DNA from: Alteromonas sp. BMJM2
Lineage (GTDB): Bacteria > Pseudomonadota > Gammaproteobacteria > Enterobacterales > Alteromonadaceae
Direction of reading: 5' to 3'
Assembly: GCF_027257845.1 (NCBI RefSeq)
Contig: NZ_JAPVOT010000008.1
Location: 62,001 to 126,000, forward strand
Length of the DNA stretch: 64,000 nt
Under the pieces are notes generated by a model. The model did no database searches. It saw nothing but the letters and a program-made list of their open reading frames with translations, and was not told the origin of the DNA. Position 1 is the stretch's first letter. Every line of letters starts with the position of its first letter. Position numbers and translations under genes: made by a program. Shown here piece by piece: positions 38,874 to 48,062 of the stretch.

Positions 38874-39827
38874 TTAATCATTTGAAAGGCTATATACGTA
38901 AGCTGCAACAACGTGAATCTTATCTTTACCCAACGTCTTTTCAAAAGCAGGCATTACACCGTTTCTGCCGTAGGTAAGGGTTTCTGTCACCGCTCTGTGG
39001 CTGCCGCCATAAAGCCAAATGTTGTCAGTAAGGTTCGGAGCGCCAAGCATTTGATTGCCCTTACCGTCCATACCGTGACATGCAGCACAAGCCGCGAAGC
39101 GAGTTTTACCTGCTTTAGCTAGCTGTGGGTCTACATCGCGACCGCTAAGGCTAAGCACGTAATTAACCACTTCGTTAATACCGTCTTCACCCATTGCATC
39201 AAGCCATGCAGGCATTGCTGCGCGACGACCGTTGATTAGCGTTTCCACAATCTTATCGCCCGAACCGCCGTATAACCAATCGTCATCCGTAAGGTTAGGG
39301 AATCCGCCGTTTTGACCACGCGCGTCAGAACCGTGGCATTGAGAACAGTTTTGTAAAAACAAGCGTTGACCAACTTTGTTGGCTTCCGCGTCTTTCGCTA
39401 GCTCTTCAACAGGCACTTGTGCATAAGCTTCAAAGATAGGATCAAACTTGTCTGCCGCATAGTCTAACTCACGGTCATACTCTACAAGTTTACCTTGCTC
39501 TTTGGCATCTATACGGGCCTGCATCGACTCTTCCAAGGATTGGATATTCTGGTTCGAACTTTTCCAACCTAAAAGACCCTCGTATGCACCTAGACCTGGG
39601 TATAGTGCAAGATATAAAAAGCCCCAAACGATGGTCATGTAGAACATAATTGTCCACCAGCGAGGAAGCTGATTGTTCAGCTCCTCAATTCCATCGAACT
39701 CGTGACCCATTGACTCACCTTCTGGCACACCTGTCTGGTTAGAGAGACACCAGCGCAGAAGGAAGTAGCAACCAATGATCAACCCTAGGGTTATCACTGA
39801 AATCCAAATTGTCCAAAACATACTCAT
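38874..39827 (-). CDS. ccoP: cbb3 cytochrome oxidase subunit III, di-heme cytochrome c CcoP
   Basis: Membrane-anchored di-heme cytochrome c feeding electrons to CcoN. Two N-terminal spans, then heme motifs CSQCH (about residue 161) and CAACH (about 243), each followed by the axial Met region (AAMPAWL, GVMPAFE). ATG 39827 (MSMFWTIWIS) gives 317 aa, normal for CcoP. A longer frame from 39902 would run through ccoQ in another frame and was rejected. 16 nt separate it from ccoQ. Confidence 0.95.
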   Translation of the reverse strand: MSMFWTIWISVITLGLIIGCYFLLRWCLSNQTGVPEGESMGHEFDGIEELNNQLPRWWTIMFYMTIVWGFLYLALYPGLGAYEGLLGWKSSNQNIQSLEESMQARIDAKEQGKLVEYDRELDYAADKFDPIFEAYAQVPVEELAKDAEANKVGQRLFLQNCSQCHGSDARGQNGGFPNLTDDDWLYGGSGDKIVETLINGRRAAMPAWLDAMGEDGINEVVNYVLSLSGRDVDPQLAKAGKTRFAACAACHGMDGKGNQMLGAPNLTDNIWLYGGSHRAVTETLTYGRNGVMPAFEKTLGKDKIHVVAAYVYSLSND

Positions 39828-39843
39828 GAGTTTAAGACTCCTG

Positions 39844-40005
39844 CTAATCTTCTTTTGATTTTTCTTTTTCTTCGTCTGCAAACGGAAGGTTTGCGGCTTC
39901 ATCGAATTTTTGTTTGTTACGGCTACTGAAAGCCCACCAAACTATGCCGATAAAGCTAACAAAGACGATGATAGTAAAAATGCTGCCTATAATTCCTTGG
40001 TCCAT
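39844..40005 (-). CDS. ccoQ: cbb3 oxidase small subunit CcoQ
   Basis: 53-aa one-span protein, MDQGIIGSIFTIIVFVSFIG, then IVWWAFSSRNKQKFDEAANL and PFADEE with a charged tail. The W-W-A-[FY]-x-x-[RK] motif and the FDEAANLPF stretch are characteristic of CcoQ, which stabilises the CcoP-CcoNO complex. Start at 40005 is 1 nt from the ccoO stop and the gene ends 16 nt before ccoP, the classic N-O-Q-P order. Confidence 0.93.
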   Translation of the reverse strand: MDQGIIGSIFTIIVFVSFIGIVWWAFSSRNKQKFDEAANLPFADEEKEKSKED

Positions 40006-40006
40006 A

Positions 40007-40612
40007 TTATTTCAAATGTGTGCCAAGAGATTGTAGATAAGCAATAAGGGCCTGCATTTCTGATTTACCCTGTACTGCCGCTTTAGCACCCGCAATATCT
40101 TCATCAGTGTAAGGAACACCAAAGCCGCGGAATACTTCCATTTTCTCTGCCGTCAACTCGCCTTTAAGCGTGTTTTCTGCAAGCCAAGGAAAACCTGGCA
40201 TATTAGATTCTGGAACAACATTGCGAGGATTAAGCAGGTGAACACGATGCCACTCGTCACTGTAACGACCACCAACACGCGCTAGATCAGGACCTGTACG
40301 CTTTGAACCCCAAAGGAACGGGTGCTCCCATACAGACTCACCAGCAACACTGTAGTGACCGTAGCGCTCAGTTTCAGCGCGGAACGGGCGAATCATTTGG
40401 CTGTGACATCCTACGCAACCCTCACGAATATAGATGTCACGACCTTCAAGCTCAAGTGCAGTGTATGGACGTAGTCCTTTAACGGGTTCCATTGTTTGCT
40501 GTTGAAACATCAACGGCGTTATCTGAACCATGGCACCAAAGCTGATAGCAACCAGAATTAGTACGGTTAAAAGACCAACGTTCTTTTCAATTAACTCATG
40601 TGGATTTTTCAT
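40007..40612 (-). CDS. ccoO: cbb3 cytochrome oxidase subunit II, mono-heme cytochrome c CcoO
   Basis: 201 aa. An N-terminal span ([20 protein letters not shown]) and a periplasmic heme c domain with [15 protein letters not shown] and axial Met in [10 protein letters not shown]. The conserved [11 protein letters not shown] and [19 protein letters not shown] are family hallmarks. 15 nt behind ccoN. Confidence 0.96.
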   Translation of the reverse strand: MKNPHELIEKNVGLLTVLILVAISFGAMVQITPLMFQQQTMEPVKGLRPYTALELEGRDIYIREGCVGCHSQMIRPFRAETERYGHYSVAGESVWEHPFLWGSKRTGPDLARVGGRYSDEWHRVHLLNPRNVVPESNMPGFPWLAENTLKGELTAEKMEVFRGFGVPYTDEDIAGAKAAVQGKSEMQALIAYLQSLGTHLK

Positions 40613-40627
40613 TATTCGACTCCTTTA

Positions 40628-42061
40628 CTACGCCGGCTGTGTCGCTGGGTCTACAGCGATACTGCCTTTAGGGGCACGAACGGTTTTCCATGTGTTATAA
40701 GCCATGACAAGCATGCCTGTAACCACGAAACAACCACCAATGAAACGCACTACATAGAACGGCTTCGATGCTTCTAAAGACTCAACAAAACTGTACGTCA
40801 GTGTGCCGTCTGCATTAACTGCACGCCACATAAGACCTTGTAATACGCCCGACATCCACATTGCTACGATGTAAAGTACAACGCCAATTGTGGCAAACCA
40901 GAAGTGAACATTAACAAGACGCGTGCTGTACATTGCCGGCTGGTTAAATAGTATTGGAATCAAGTGGTAAATAGAGCCAATTGACACCATAGCAACCCAA
41001 CCTAGTGCACCCGAGTGAACGTGTCCGATTGTCCAGTCTGTGTAATGCGATAGTGCGTTTACTGTTTTGATTGCCATCATAGGGCCTTCAAAGGTAGACA
41101 TACCATAGAAAGACAATGAAACAATAAGGAAGCGCAATACCGGGTCGGTGCGTAGCTTATGCCATGCGCCTGATAGGGTCATTATGCCGTTGATCATTCC
41201 GCCCCAAGAAGGCACGAATAAGATAATCGACATCACCATACCCAATGACTGCGTCCAATCTGGAAGGGCAGTGTAATGAAGGTGGTGAGGACCAGCCCAA
41301 ATGTAAAGTGAAATCAGCGCCCAAAAGTGAACGATTGACAATCTGTATGAGTAAACCGGGCGTCCAGCTTGCTTGGGAACGAAGTAATACATCATTCCTA
41401 AGAATCCGGCGGTAAGGAAGAAGCCTACAGCGTTGTGTCCATACCACCACTGCATCATAGCGTCCACTGCACCCGCGTACAAGGAGTATGATTTAGTGAA
41501 AGACACAGGAATTGCCATGCTGTTACCAATGTGCAAAACAGCAACGGTAAGCATGAATGCGCCTAAGAACCAGTTTGCCACATAAATGTGCGAAACCTTA
41601 CGAATCACCAACGTACCGAAGAAGTTGATAATGTACGCAATCCAGACTAGGGCAATTAAAATATCGATTGGCCATTCTAGCTCAGCGTATTCTTTTGAAC
41701 TGCTAAGCCCCATGGGTAACGTGATAACGGCAAGTACGATGACTGCCTGCCAGCCCCAGAAAGTAAATGCAGCGAGCTTGTCACTGAACAGTCTTACCTG
41801 GCTGGTACGTTGAACGATATAGTACGACGTCGCAAATAATGCGCAGCCGCCAAAGGCAAAGATAACGGCGTTAGTGTGCAAAGGACGCAAACGCGAAAAT
41901 GTTAGCCACGGTGTGTCAAAGTTGAGCATAGGTGCAAACAATTGCGCTGCAATGAATACCCCCAGTCCCATACCAATGATACCCCAGACTATGGTCATGA
42001 TGGTAAATTGCCTAACTACTTTATAATTGTAATCAGGTTGTGCTTGGCTTGTCTCACTCAT
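40628..42061 (-). CDS. ccoN: cbb3 cytochrome oxidase catalytic subunit CcoN
   Basis: Twelve-span heme-copper oxidase subunit I reducing oxygen to water with high affinity. Heme and CuB histidines occur in [30 protein letters not shown] (His with the cross-linked Tyr later), [15 protein letters not shown] and [17 protein letters not shown]. 477 aa is typical. The promoter region carries a perfect FNR box at 42250. First gene of ccoNOQP. Confidence 0.97.
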   Translation of the reverse strand: MSETSQAQPDYNYKVVRQFTIMTIVWGIIGMGLGVFIAAQLFAPMLNFDTPWLTFSRLRPLHTNAVIFAFGGCALFATSYYIVQRTSQVRLFSDKLAAFTFWGWQAVIVLAVITLPMGLSSSKEYAELEWPIDILIALVWIAYIINFFGTLVIRKVSHIYVANWFLGAFMLTVAVLHIGNSMAIPVSFTKSYSLYAGAVDAMMQWWYGHNAVGFFLTAGFLGMMYYFVPKQAGRPVYSYRLSIVHFWALISLYIWAGPHHLHYTALPDWTQSLGMVMSIILFVPSWGGMINGIMTLSGAWHKLRTDPVLRFLIVSLSFYGMSTFEGPMMAIKTVNALSHYTDWTIGHVHSGALGWVAMVSIGSIYHLIPILFNQPAMYSTRLVNVHFWFATIGVVLYIVAMWMSGVLQGLMWRAVNADGTLTYSFVESLEASKPFYVVRFIGGCFVVTGMLVMAYNTWKTVRAPKGSIAVDPATQPA

Positions 42062-42249
42062 TTTAATGAATCTTCCACTTCAAATGAACTATGGTCTCCA
42101 ACTGCCGAATAGTGCGGTTGAAACGCGTATCAGCTAATAATAACGCTTCACACCGAGCCCGGAAAGAGTAATAATTATTGTCTCCAAGCCAGTTGGTCCG
42201 CGGATAATAAGGTTTTTGATAACAAAAAGATACCACAAACTGGCCTTGC

Positions 42250-42263
42250 TTGATCTCTATCAA
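42250..42263. promoter_or_regulatory. Perfect FNR box between ccoN and the divergent gene
   Basis: TTGAT-CTCT-ATCAA is a complete match to the FNR consensus. It is 189 bp upstream of the ccoN start and 26 bp upstream of the plus-strand ATG 42289. Activation of ccoNOQP is the expected role. For the plus-strand gene the box is too close for class II activation and could even repress. Confidence 0.8.
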
Positions 42264-42288
42264 TAAAGAAATACAAAAAATTTAAGAA

Positions 42289-42768
42289 ATGAAAAAAAGC
42301 AATAACAATAAAAGATCAAAGTTTTTACAAACTCAACTGCCACTCTTCGCTATTTTAGTCGTCGCAGTATGTGTGTATGTCGCACATAGTTATCAATCGT
42401 CAGTCTCTACCGACTCTGACATTATAAGCGGTTTAAAAAGTAGCTGCACGTTTTCCAACAAAACTTGCGAATTCTTAATAGATGACGAATTAGCCGTAGC
42501 ACGTTTTTCTAAACAACCAATGCCTGAAGAATCAATCACGCTGTCTCTTCGTATGCCAAACGATGAAATTATAGAGAGCGCATGGATTGAAGGGGTGAAT
42601 ATGTATATGGGAAAAGTGCCCGTACTGCTCGAACAATCGGTAAAGGGCGAATGGAGCGGTTGGTTTATGCTAGGCAGCTGCAGCGAGCCGGTAATGACAT
42701 GGCAACTCCGATTGAACATAAAAAAACAGGCAGCACCAAGCTACCTGTATTTTACAACTGAGACTTAA
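42289..42768 (+). CDS. Membrane-anchored periplasmic protein of unknown function, divergent from ccoN
   Basis: 159 aa. A basic start, one anchor helix (LPLFAILVVAVCVYVAHSY) and a periplasmic beta-rich domain with paired cysteines in KSSCTFSNKTCEFLIDDE and WFMLGSCSEPVMTWQLRLN. The Cys spacing and the MTWQL C-terminal segment suggest a structural or copper-related domain. The general layout is like CcoH/FixH, but no family was recognised. Its position divergent from ccoN and under the same FNR box supports a respiratory role (inferred). Confidence 0.7.
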   Translation: MKKSNNNKRSKFLQTQLPLFAILVVAVCVYVAHSYQSSVSTDSDIISGLKSSCTFSNKTCEFLIDDELAVARFSKQPMPEESITLSLRMPNDEIIESAWIEGVNMYMGKVPVLLEQSVKGEWSGWFMLGSCSEPVMTWQLRLNIKKQAAPSYLYFTTET

Positions 42769-42776
42769 CGACGCTG

Positions 42777-43244
42777 TTACATCATAGCCTGTAGGTAATT
42801 CTGCAAACCAATGCGTTTAATAAGTCCAAGCTGTTGCTCTAACCAGCGTGCGTGGTCCATTTCAGTGTCGTCGAGCAACACAATTAGCATATCTCGGGTT
42901 ACGTAATCGTTTTCTTGCTCACACAGCGCGATAACTTCACGCAGTTTTGCATCAACTTCATATTCTACACGAAGGTCGCTTTCAAGCATTTCAGGAACGT
43001 CAGTCCCCACTTTGAGACCTGTGCGAGTGACCATATCCGGCGTGCCTTCTAGAAACAGCATGCGTTCTATTAGCTTAGTAGCATGGCCGCGCTCATCGTC
43101 AAACTCGTGGTCGATGCGCTCGTACAATTTGTTGAAGCCCCAGTCTAAATACATCTGAGAATGAATAAAGTACTGATCCATCGCGGCAAGCTCATAGCCC
43201 AGTAATTCGTTAAGACCATTGATGATGTTTTGATTGCCTTTCAT
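42777..43244 (-). CDS. bfr: Bacterioferritin, ferroxidase-type subunit
   Basis: 155 aa, aligned without gaps to E. coli Bfr. All diiron ligands are present: E18, E51, H54, E94, E127 and H130. The heme-binding Met52 is replaced by Arg (DDERGHA). It should therefore oxidise iron but not bind the inter-subunit heme. The start overlaps the stop of the second bfr gene in a TAATG junction. Stores iron as ferric mineral in a 24-mer, probably mixed with the partner subunit. Confidence 0.93.
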   Translation of the reverse strand: MKGNQNIINGLNELLGYELAAMDQYFIHSQMYLDWGFNKLYERIDHEFDDERGHATKLIERMLFLEGTPDMVTRTGLKVGTDVPEMLESDLRVEYEVDAKLREVIALCEQENDYVTRDMLIVLLDDTEMDHARWLEQQLGLIKRIGLQNYLQAMM

Positions 43245-43720
43245 TAGTCGTCTCCCATTACTTGCGCTTGAAGATAGTTTTCAATGCCCATGGCATCAAT
43301 TTGATATTCTTGCGTTTCAATCCAGTCTAGATGTTCTTCTTCGTATTCGAGAATGTCTTCGAGTAAATCTCTTGAAACGTAATCTTGTTTTTCCTCGCAC
43401 AGTGCAATGGCTTCGCGTAGGAGAGGAAGCTGCTCTTTTTGAAAACGAGCGTCACAATTGAGCATTTCAACTGTGTCTTCACCGATATAAAGTTTTCCAA
43501 GCGCCTGAAGATTAGGCAAGCCTTCAAGGAATAAAATGCGCTCTATAATGTCATCTGCCTGCTTCATGTCTTTAATAGACTTTTTGTAGTTCTTGGTATT
43601 GAGAACTTCAAATCCCCAATTTTTGAACATACGAGCGTGCAGAAAGTATTGATTTATCGAGGTAAGCTCGCTTGTGAGAACCTCGTTCAATTTCGCTATA
43701 ACTTGTCTATCGCCTTGCAT
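43244..43720 (-). CDS. bfr: Bacterioferritin, heme-binding subunit
   Basis: 158 aa from ATG 43720 ([19 protein letters not shown]), with GGACG upstream; the longer frame from 43780 adds non-family residues. Heme Met52 is kept (IKDMKQADD), but ferroxidase ligands are altered: E51 to D, H54 to Q and E94 to Q, while E18, E127 and H130 remain. This complements the neighbouring subunit exactly. It is the upstream, first-translated member of the pair. Confidence 0.93.
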   Translation of the reverse strand: MQGDRQVIAKLNEVLTSELTSINQYFLHARMFKNWGFEVLNTKNYKKSIKDMKQADDIIERILFLEGLPNLQALGKLYIGEDTVEMLNCDARFQKEQLPLLREAIALCEEKQDYVSRDLLEDILEYEEEHLDWIETQEYQIDAMGIENYLQAQVMGDD

Positions 43721-43854
43721 TGCGAACGTCCTATATGTAAATAATGGGTGGAGTCTAGTTGAAAGTGTGGGATATGTCAAAAAATATTAGTAAAAACAAT
43801 GATTTACTAATGAAAACAGTTCTCAATCAATCCTTCGTTCGCATTAGTAATACC

Positions 43855-45426
43855 TTACTGATGGGAGCGTACATACGTTAAGCTTTCATCGGCGAAACCA
43901 AGGCCTGCTTCAGTAAAGAAATTAAAGACTTTGTCTATGCCATTTTCAAGTAAGTAAGACACTTCATCTTCATAGCGGGCTATAGCAGCAACACGACCCT
44001 GGTAACCCGCGTTCTTGAGCTGAGTAGTAATATTTATCGCGTCTTGGATAGAGGGTAATGCTAGCAGTACCAGCTGCGTACTGTTTAAATCTAGATTTTC
44101 CCAAAGGTCTACATCTTCGCCATCGCCGCAAATTACCTTATGGCCTTCGTTTGCCATTTTCTTAATTTTAATTCTATCTGCGTCCATACCACATACATTG
44201 ACATCGGACAGCTTCGACAGGGCGTTAAATGCGCCTCGGCCTACGCGACCCATACCAATCACTAAAAATTCTGCCTGTGACAAAGTAGGGTAAACATCTT
44301 CTTTTAATCGTTCTTCTTTTTCAAACCGCTTAATTTTGTCTTTAAAACGGTTATATTGAGAATGAGAACCTTTATATAAAATACTTGTAAAGACAAATGA
44401 GATAGATACCGCGAGGGCAATAATGACAAGCCATGATTCTGCCAAAAGTCCCATGGAAACCGCGACGGCACCAACAATAAGACCAAATTCACTGTAGTTT
44501 CCCAAAACTAGACTGCTGAGGTAAGCGGTTCTTCCACGCAGGCGCAACGAGGTGAAAAGACCAAAAAACAATATGGCTTTGAAAGGTAGAAAAAGACAGA
44601 ATACTAAGGCCATCCCAACCATACTCAGGGTAGGCAACGCAGTAAGACCAATTGTTAAGAAGAAACCAATTAAAAACAGATCTTTAAAGCTTAAAAGTGA
44701 TTTTGATAGCTCAGTGGCTTTTTCATGTTGAGCCAACATGATGCCAAAAATGAGCGCACCCAAATCACCCTTTATGTTCACTAATTCAAATAATTGATAA
44801 CCGCCAAGTGCTAATATAAAACCAGTAAGAGGGAGAAGTTCACCGTGTCCAGATTTGCTTATTATTTTATTAATAAGCGGCATAGCAGGGAATAATGCGA
44901 GTAACCCAAGCGCATATACTGAGGGAAGTTTACCTGTAGCTGCCACGAGGAACACTACCGCAAAAACGTCTTGCATCACTAAAATACCAATGGCCAAGCG
45001 TCCGTGGCGCGTTTTACTTTCACCACTTTCTTCAAGCACTTTTACAACGCAAACGGTACTGCTAAAACTGAGCGCAAAAGCAATGAGTACAGCACTTTGC
45101 CAAGAAACGGCATCAGAGGCTTGAGCGACTAACGCCGCAGCACCGTACATGACGCAGGTGATAACACCAATCCAGATTAGTGTGTGAGAAACACTGCCGG
45201 CCCATACTTCTCTTCGACTTAAATCTTTAAGATTAAGTTTAAGCCCAATAGTGAATAGCATAATGGTTATACCCAAATTCGCTATTTGGGTAAGATCATC
45301 AGTTAACGAATAACCAGCGAAGTTGAGAAGAAAACCTGCGATGAGATAACCGACAAGTGGTGGTACACCTATCAATTTAACCGTTAGTCCACATACGAAA
45401 GCAAAGAGAAGAAACGCATACTCCAT
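43855..45426 (-). CDS. CPA2-family monovalent cation:proton antiporter with TrkA-N domain
   Basis: 523 aa. About twelve membrane helices form the Na/H-exchanger domain (LIGVPPLVGYLIAGFLLN near the start; SFSSTVCVVKVLEESGE), followed from about residue 385 by a RCK/TrkA-N nucleotide-binding domain with VIGMGRVGRGAFNALSKL and VCGMDADR. Like KefB/KefC/YbaL it probably moves potassium or sodium against protons under NAD(H) control; the substrate is not evident. Divergent from the glutamate-synthase-like gene. Confidence 0.87.
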   Translation of the reverse strand: MEYAFLLFAFVCGLTVKLIGVPPLVGYLIAGFLLNFAGYSLTDDLTQIANLGITIMLFTIGLKLNLKDLSRREVWAGSVSHTLIWIGVITCVMYGAAALVAQASDAVSWQSAVLIAFALSFSSTVCVVKVLEESGESKTRHGRLAIGILVMQDVFAVVFLVAATGKLPSVYALGLLALFPAMPLINKIISKSGHGELLPLTGFILALGGYQLFELVNIKGDLGALIFGIMLAQHEKATELSKSLLSFKDLFLIGFFLTIGLTALPTLSMVGMALVFCLFLPFKAILFFGLFTSLRLRGRTAYLSSLVLGNYSEFGLIVGAVAVSMGLLAESWLVIIALAVSISFVFTSILYKGSHSQYNRFKDKIKRFEKEERLKEDVYPTLSQAEFLVIGMGRVGRGAFNALSKLSDVNVCGMDADRIKIKKMANEGHKVICGDGEDVDLWENLDLNSTQLVLLALPSIQDAINITTQLKNAGYQGRVAAIARYEDEVSYLLENGIDKVFNFFTEAGLGFADESLTYVRSHQ

Positions 45427-45597
45427 GGATACTTTAACCCTATAAGTTTAAAAAAAACGTGAGCTGCTAAGTTCACGTGTCTTAATAATAAATAAGACTT
45501 TATGTACAGTAGACCTCAGTGATATAAACTTTATCACGTAAAACTACAAATTCGCATAACATTTACGCCCTTTGAGTTATGCGTAACCATAATCACA

Positions 45598-45611
45598 TTG
45601 ATCCTTATCAA
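45598..45611 (+). promoter_or_regulatory. Perfect FNR box with aligned -10 for the glutamate-synthase-like gene
   Basis: TTGAT-CCTT-ATCAA matches the FNR consensus fully. GATAAT at 45634-45639 gives a predicted start near 45646, putting the box centre at about -41.5, the class II activating position. The rest of the 45427-45738 gap shows no gene; it has a short hairpin ACGTGA/TCACGT near 45458-45479. Confidence 0.82.
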
Positions 45612-45738
45612 TAAAATAACATAAAAACATATAGATAATGAAACTGATACAAGTAGCGGTGAGAGCCTAGTTTTAAGACTTCGCGCTTTGTGACTTCGAT
45701 AAACTAGGAAAATTAGTAATGCCAGTAAAGGAAATACA

Positions 45739-47370
45739 ATGCGAAAAACTATTTTAATAACACTAACAGCATTGGTTGTGTTTAATGTTGCCCTAAGTAT
45801 TGTCGAGCCCGCCCTATGGTGGTTTCTCATTGTATCGGGTCCATTACTCATCATTGGTTTGTATGACGCTTATCAACCACAGCATGCCATACTGAGAAAC
45901 TTCCCGTTGATTGGCCGAGCAAGATGGGGAATTGAAGGGCTTCGGCCTTATATTCAACAGTACATTATCGAAACGGATACGGGAGGTGCCCCGATTTCTC
46001 GTATGTTTCGCAACATAGTGTATCAAAGAGCTAAAGATAGCAGAGAAACTGTACCTTTTGGTACACAACTGGATACCTATGAAGAAGGCTATGAATGGAT
46101 GGGCCACTCTTTGGCTGCAAGGGAAGTTGATGACGTAGAGCAAAATCCTCGAGTGAATATTGGCGGTCCCCATTGCAAACAACCTTATAGAGCGAGTGTA
46201 CTCAATATAAGTGCAATGAGTTTTGGCAGCCTTTCCAAAAACGCGATTTTGGCATTGAATAAAGGTGCGGCTAAGGGCGGTTTTTATCACAACACGGGGG
46301 AAGGCGGCCTTACCCCTTATCATCTTGAAAACAAAGGCGATATTGTATGGCAAATTGGTACAGGTTACTTTGGTTGCAGAACCGAAGACGGACAATTTGA
46401 TGCCAAGTTATTTAAAGAAAAAGCGACGTTAGACAACGTTAAAATGATTGAAATTAAGTTAAGTCAGGGAGCGAAACCTGGCCATGGCGGTATTTTACCT
46501 GCTTATAAAAATACTCCTGAAATAGCTAAAATTAGAGGGGTAACTGCCGGTACTCAGGTTGACTCTCCACCTCGGCATAGTGCGTTTTCATCGCCCCTCG
46601 AAATGGTCGAATTTATTCAACAGTTACGTGATTTAAGTGATGGAAAACCCGTCGGTCTTAAACTCGCGCTTGGCAGAAAAAGTGAATTTATCGCTATGTG
46701 TAAAGCCATGGTAAGCAAAGGAATAACGCCGGATTTTATTACCGTAGATGGAGGCGAGGGCGGCACTGGTGCAGCGCCGCTAGAATATACTAACTCTATT
46801 GGCTTTCCATTACGTGACGCGTTAGCTTTTATTGATGACTGTTTAATGGGGTTTGGTTTACGTGAAAATATAAAGATTATTGCGTCAGGTAAAATAATTA
46901 CTGCATTTCAATTGGCCAAGAATCTAAGCTTAGGCGCAGATTTGTGTAACAGCGCGAGGGGAATGATGCTGGCGCTTGGCTGCGTACAGTCACTGTCATG
47001 TAATACCAATAAATGTCCAACAGGTGTAGCAACTCAAGATCCTAAACTAGCAAGAGGCTTGGATGTTGAAGATAAATTTGAACGTGTTTATCGCTTTCAT
47101 CAAAAGACGGTTCACGCCCTTATTGACTTGCTATCTTCAACCGGTCATAAAAATACCAATGAGTTGAACAGAACCCATATTTTTAAGCGTATCGACCAAT
47201 GTAACGTTGCACGTTATGACGAAATGTACCCTTTGATTAAGAAAGGCGCTTTTTTAACCGACGAAATTCCTGAACGCTACAAATTACATTATGAGGAAGC
47301 TAATTCAGATAGCTTTATGCCATCGAGTCTGCTTGCCGAAATCGATAAAGAAACAAAGGCAGTGTCCTAG
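45739..47370 (+). CDS. FMN-binding glutamate synthase-domain protein (GltB central domain only)
   Basis: 543 aa. Two short hydrophobic segments (residues ~5-20 and 25-42) precede a TIM-barrel FMN domain like the synthase half of GOGAT: SAMSFGSLSKNAILALNKGA, HNTGEGGLTPYH, KPGHGGILPAYK, TVDGGEGGTGAAP, and cysteines C415, C421 and C426 placed as in the 3Fe-4S motif. The glutaminase domain is absent and no small subunit neighbours it, so ammonia-releasing activity is not given; the true reaction is unknown. AAAGGA precedes ATG. A perfect FNR box suggests induction in low oxygen. Confidence 0.88.
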   Translation: MRKTILITLTALVVFNVALSIVEPALWWFLIVSGPLLIIGLYDAYQPQHAILRNFPLIGRARWGIEGLRPYIQQYIIETDTGGAPISRMFRNIVYQRAKDSRETVPFGTQLDTYEEGYEWMGHSLAAREVDDVEQNPRVNIGGPHCKQPYRASVLNISAMSFGSLSKNAILALNKGAAKGGFYHNTGEGGLTPYHLENKGDIVWQIGTGYFGCRTEDGQFDAKLFKEKATLDNVKMIEIKLSQGAKPGHGGILPAYKNTPEIAKIRGVTAGTQVDSPPRHSAFSSPLEMVEFIQQLRDLSDGKPVGLKLALGRKSEFIAMCKAMVSKGITPDFITVDGGEGGTGAAPLEYTNSIGFPLRDALAFIDDCLMGFGLRENIKIIASGKIITAFQLAKNLSLGADLCNSARGMMLALGCVQSLSCNTNKCPTGVATQDPKLARGLDVEDKFERVYRFHQKTVHALIDLLSSTGHKNTNELNRTHIFKRIDQCNVARYDEMYPLIKKGAFLTDEIPERYKLHYEEANSDSFMPSSLLAEIDKETKAVS

Positions 47371-47382
47371 ACATCTGCCTTT
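47355..47382 (+). terminator. Hairpin overlapping the stop of the glutamate-synthase-like gene
   Basis: AAAGGCAG (47355-47362) pairs with CTGCCTTT (47375-47382); the stop codon lies in the loop. The T-run is short. Confidence 0.6.
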
Positions 47383-47440
47383 ACCTTAAATCTACAAGAG
47401 GCGTTGAATACCACTTTCAAACCTAATTAACGTAAGCCAT

Positions 47441-47923
47441 TCAGTCGTTGTTTTCGGCCGCTTTTTCAGGGATCCTCAACTGATACAAACGGTAGTCGGT
47501 GGTGCGATAAGGCATCACTTTGTACTTAGGCTGCAAATAAGACACTAGGTCTATGAGTTCACTCACCGTTAATTCATCATTGATAATACGCATAAATGAA
47601 ACGCCGTCTTCACTGGTAAAACTTGCTGGACGACGTGGTGTAAGTTTGTGAGAAGGGTTAATAATACTGGTAACTAATTCACCGTAGGTTTTAATTCTGC
47701 CACTGCTTCCGCCAAGGGGAATAGGGTGGCTAACTAAAAAGCTTCCGCTGCTATCTGCTTTTTCACCAGCAACCGTATGACAGTCGTTACATCCATACTT
47801 TTGAAATACCATCTCACCTTGTTCAATATTACCCTCGGGTAAGCTAAACCCTCTGGGGGAATTAGCACCTTGATCGCATGCACTTAAGAATATGCATGCC
47901 AGTAGCATTATTGTAATACGCAT
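47441..47923 (-). CDS. Lipoprotein cytochrome c
   Basis: 160 aa. The signal ITIMLLACIFLSACDQG has a lipobox (LSAC, lipidated Cys), so the protein is membrane-tethered in the periplasm. One heme site, YGCNDCHTVAG, with a probable distal Met near SEDGVSFMRI. GGAGAAAACG places the ATG at 47923 instead of 47941. Likely electron carrier for the cbb3 oxidase or another periplasmic reaction (inferred). It shares an FNR-box-containing promoter region with a Usp gene. Confidence 0.88.
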   Translation of the reverse strand: MRITIMLLACIFLSACDQGANSPRGFSLPEGNIEQGEMVFQKYGCNDCHTVAGEKADSSGSFLVSHPIPLGGSSGRIKTYGELVTSIINPSHKLTPRRPASFTSEDGVSFMRIINDELTVSELIDLVSYLQPKYKVMPYRTTDYRLYQLRIPEKAAENND

Positions 47924-47988
47924 CGTTTTCTCCTTAACCAACCCTTGTGGTTCATTAACAAGTATTGACTAAATATAACTGACACTAT

Positions 47989-48002
47989 TTGATTTAGCTC
48001 AA
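47989..48002. promoter_or_regulatory. FNR box between the cytochrome c and uspA-like genes
   Basis: TTGAT-TTAG-CTCAA matches nine of ten positions. TATTAT at 48025-48030 predicts a start near 48037, so the box centre is again at about -41.5 for the plus-strand uspA-like gene. It may also serve the divergent cytochrome gene. Confidence 0.75.
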
Positions 48003-48062
48003 TCCAAAGCTATAAAACATGCACTATTATTAACATTTCAACAAAGGTATAAGGACAACACT

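Noticed and set aside
39828-39902. N-terminal extension of CcoP to ATG 39902
   Set aside because: The extra Lys-rich residues are the ccoQ coding sequence read in another frame; CcoP family proteins start at MSMFWTIW.
42063-42263. 66-codon minus-strand frame directly before ccoN
   Set aside because: It spans the ccoN leader and the FNR box and has no recognisable domain; more likely promoter and leader DNA.
45534-45854. 106-codon minus-strand frame in the antiporter / glutamate-synthase-like gap
   Set aside because: It covers the FNR box and the start of the plus-strand gene and its protein looks random (Ser/Leu/Ile-rich shadow).
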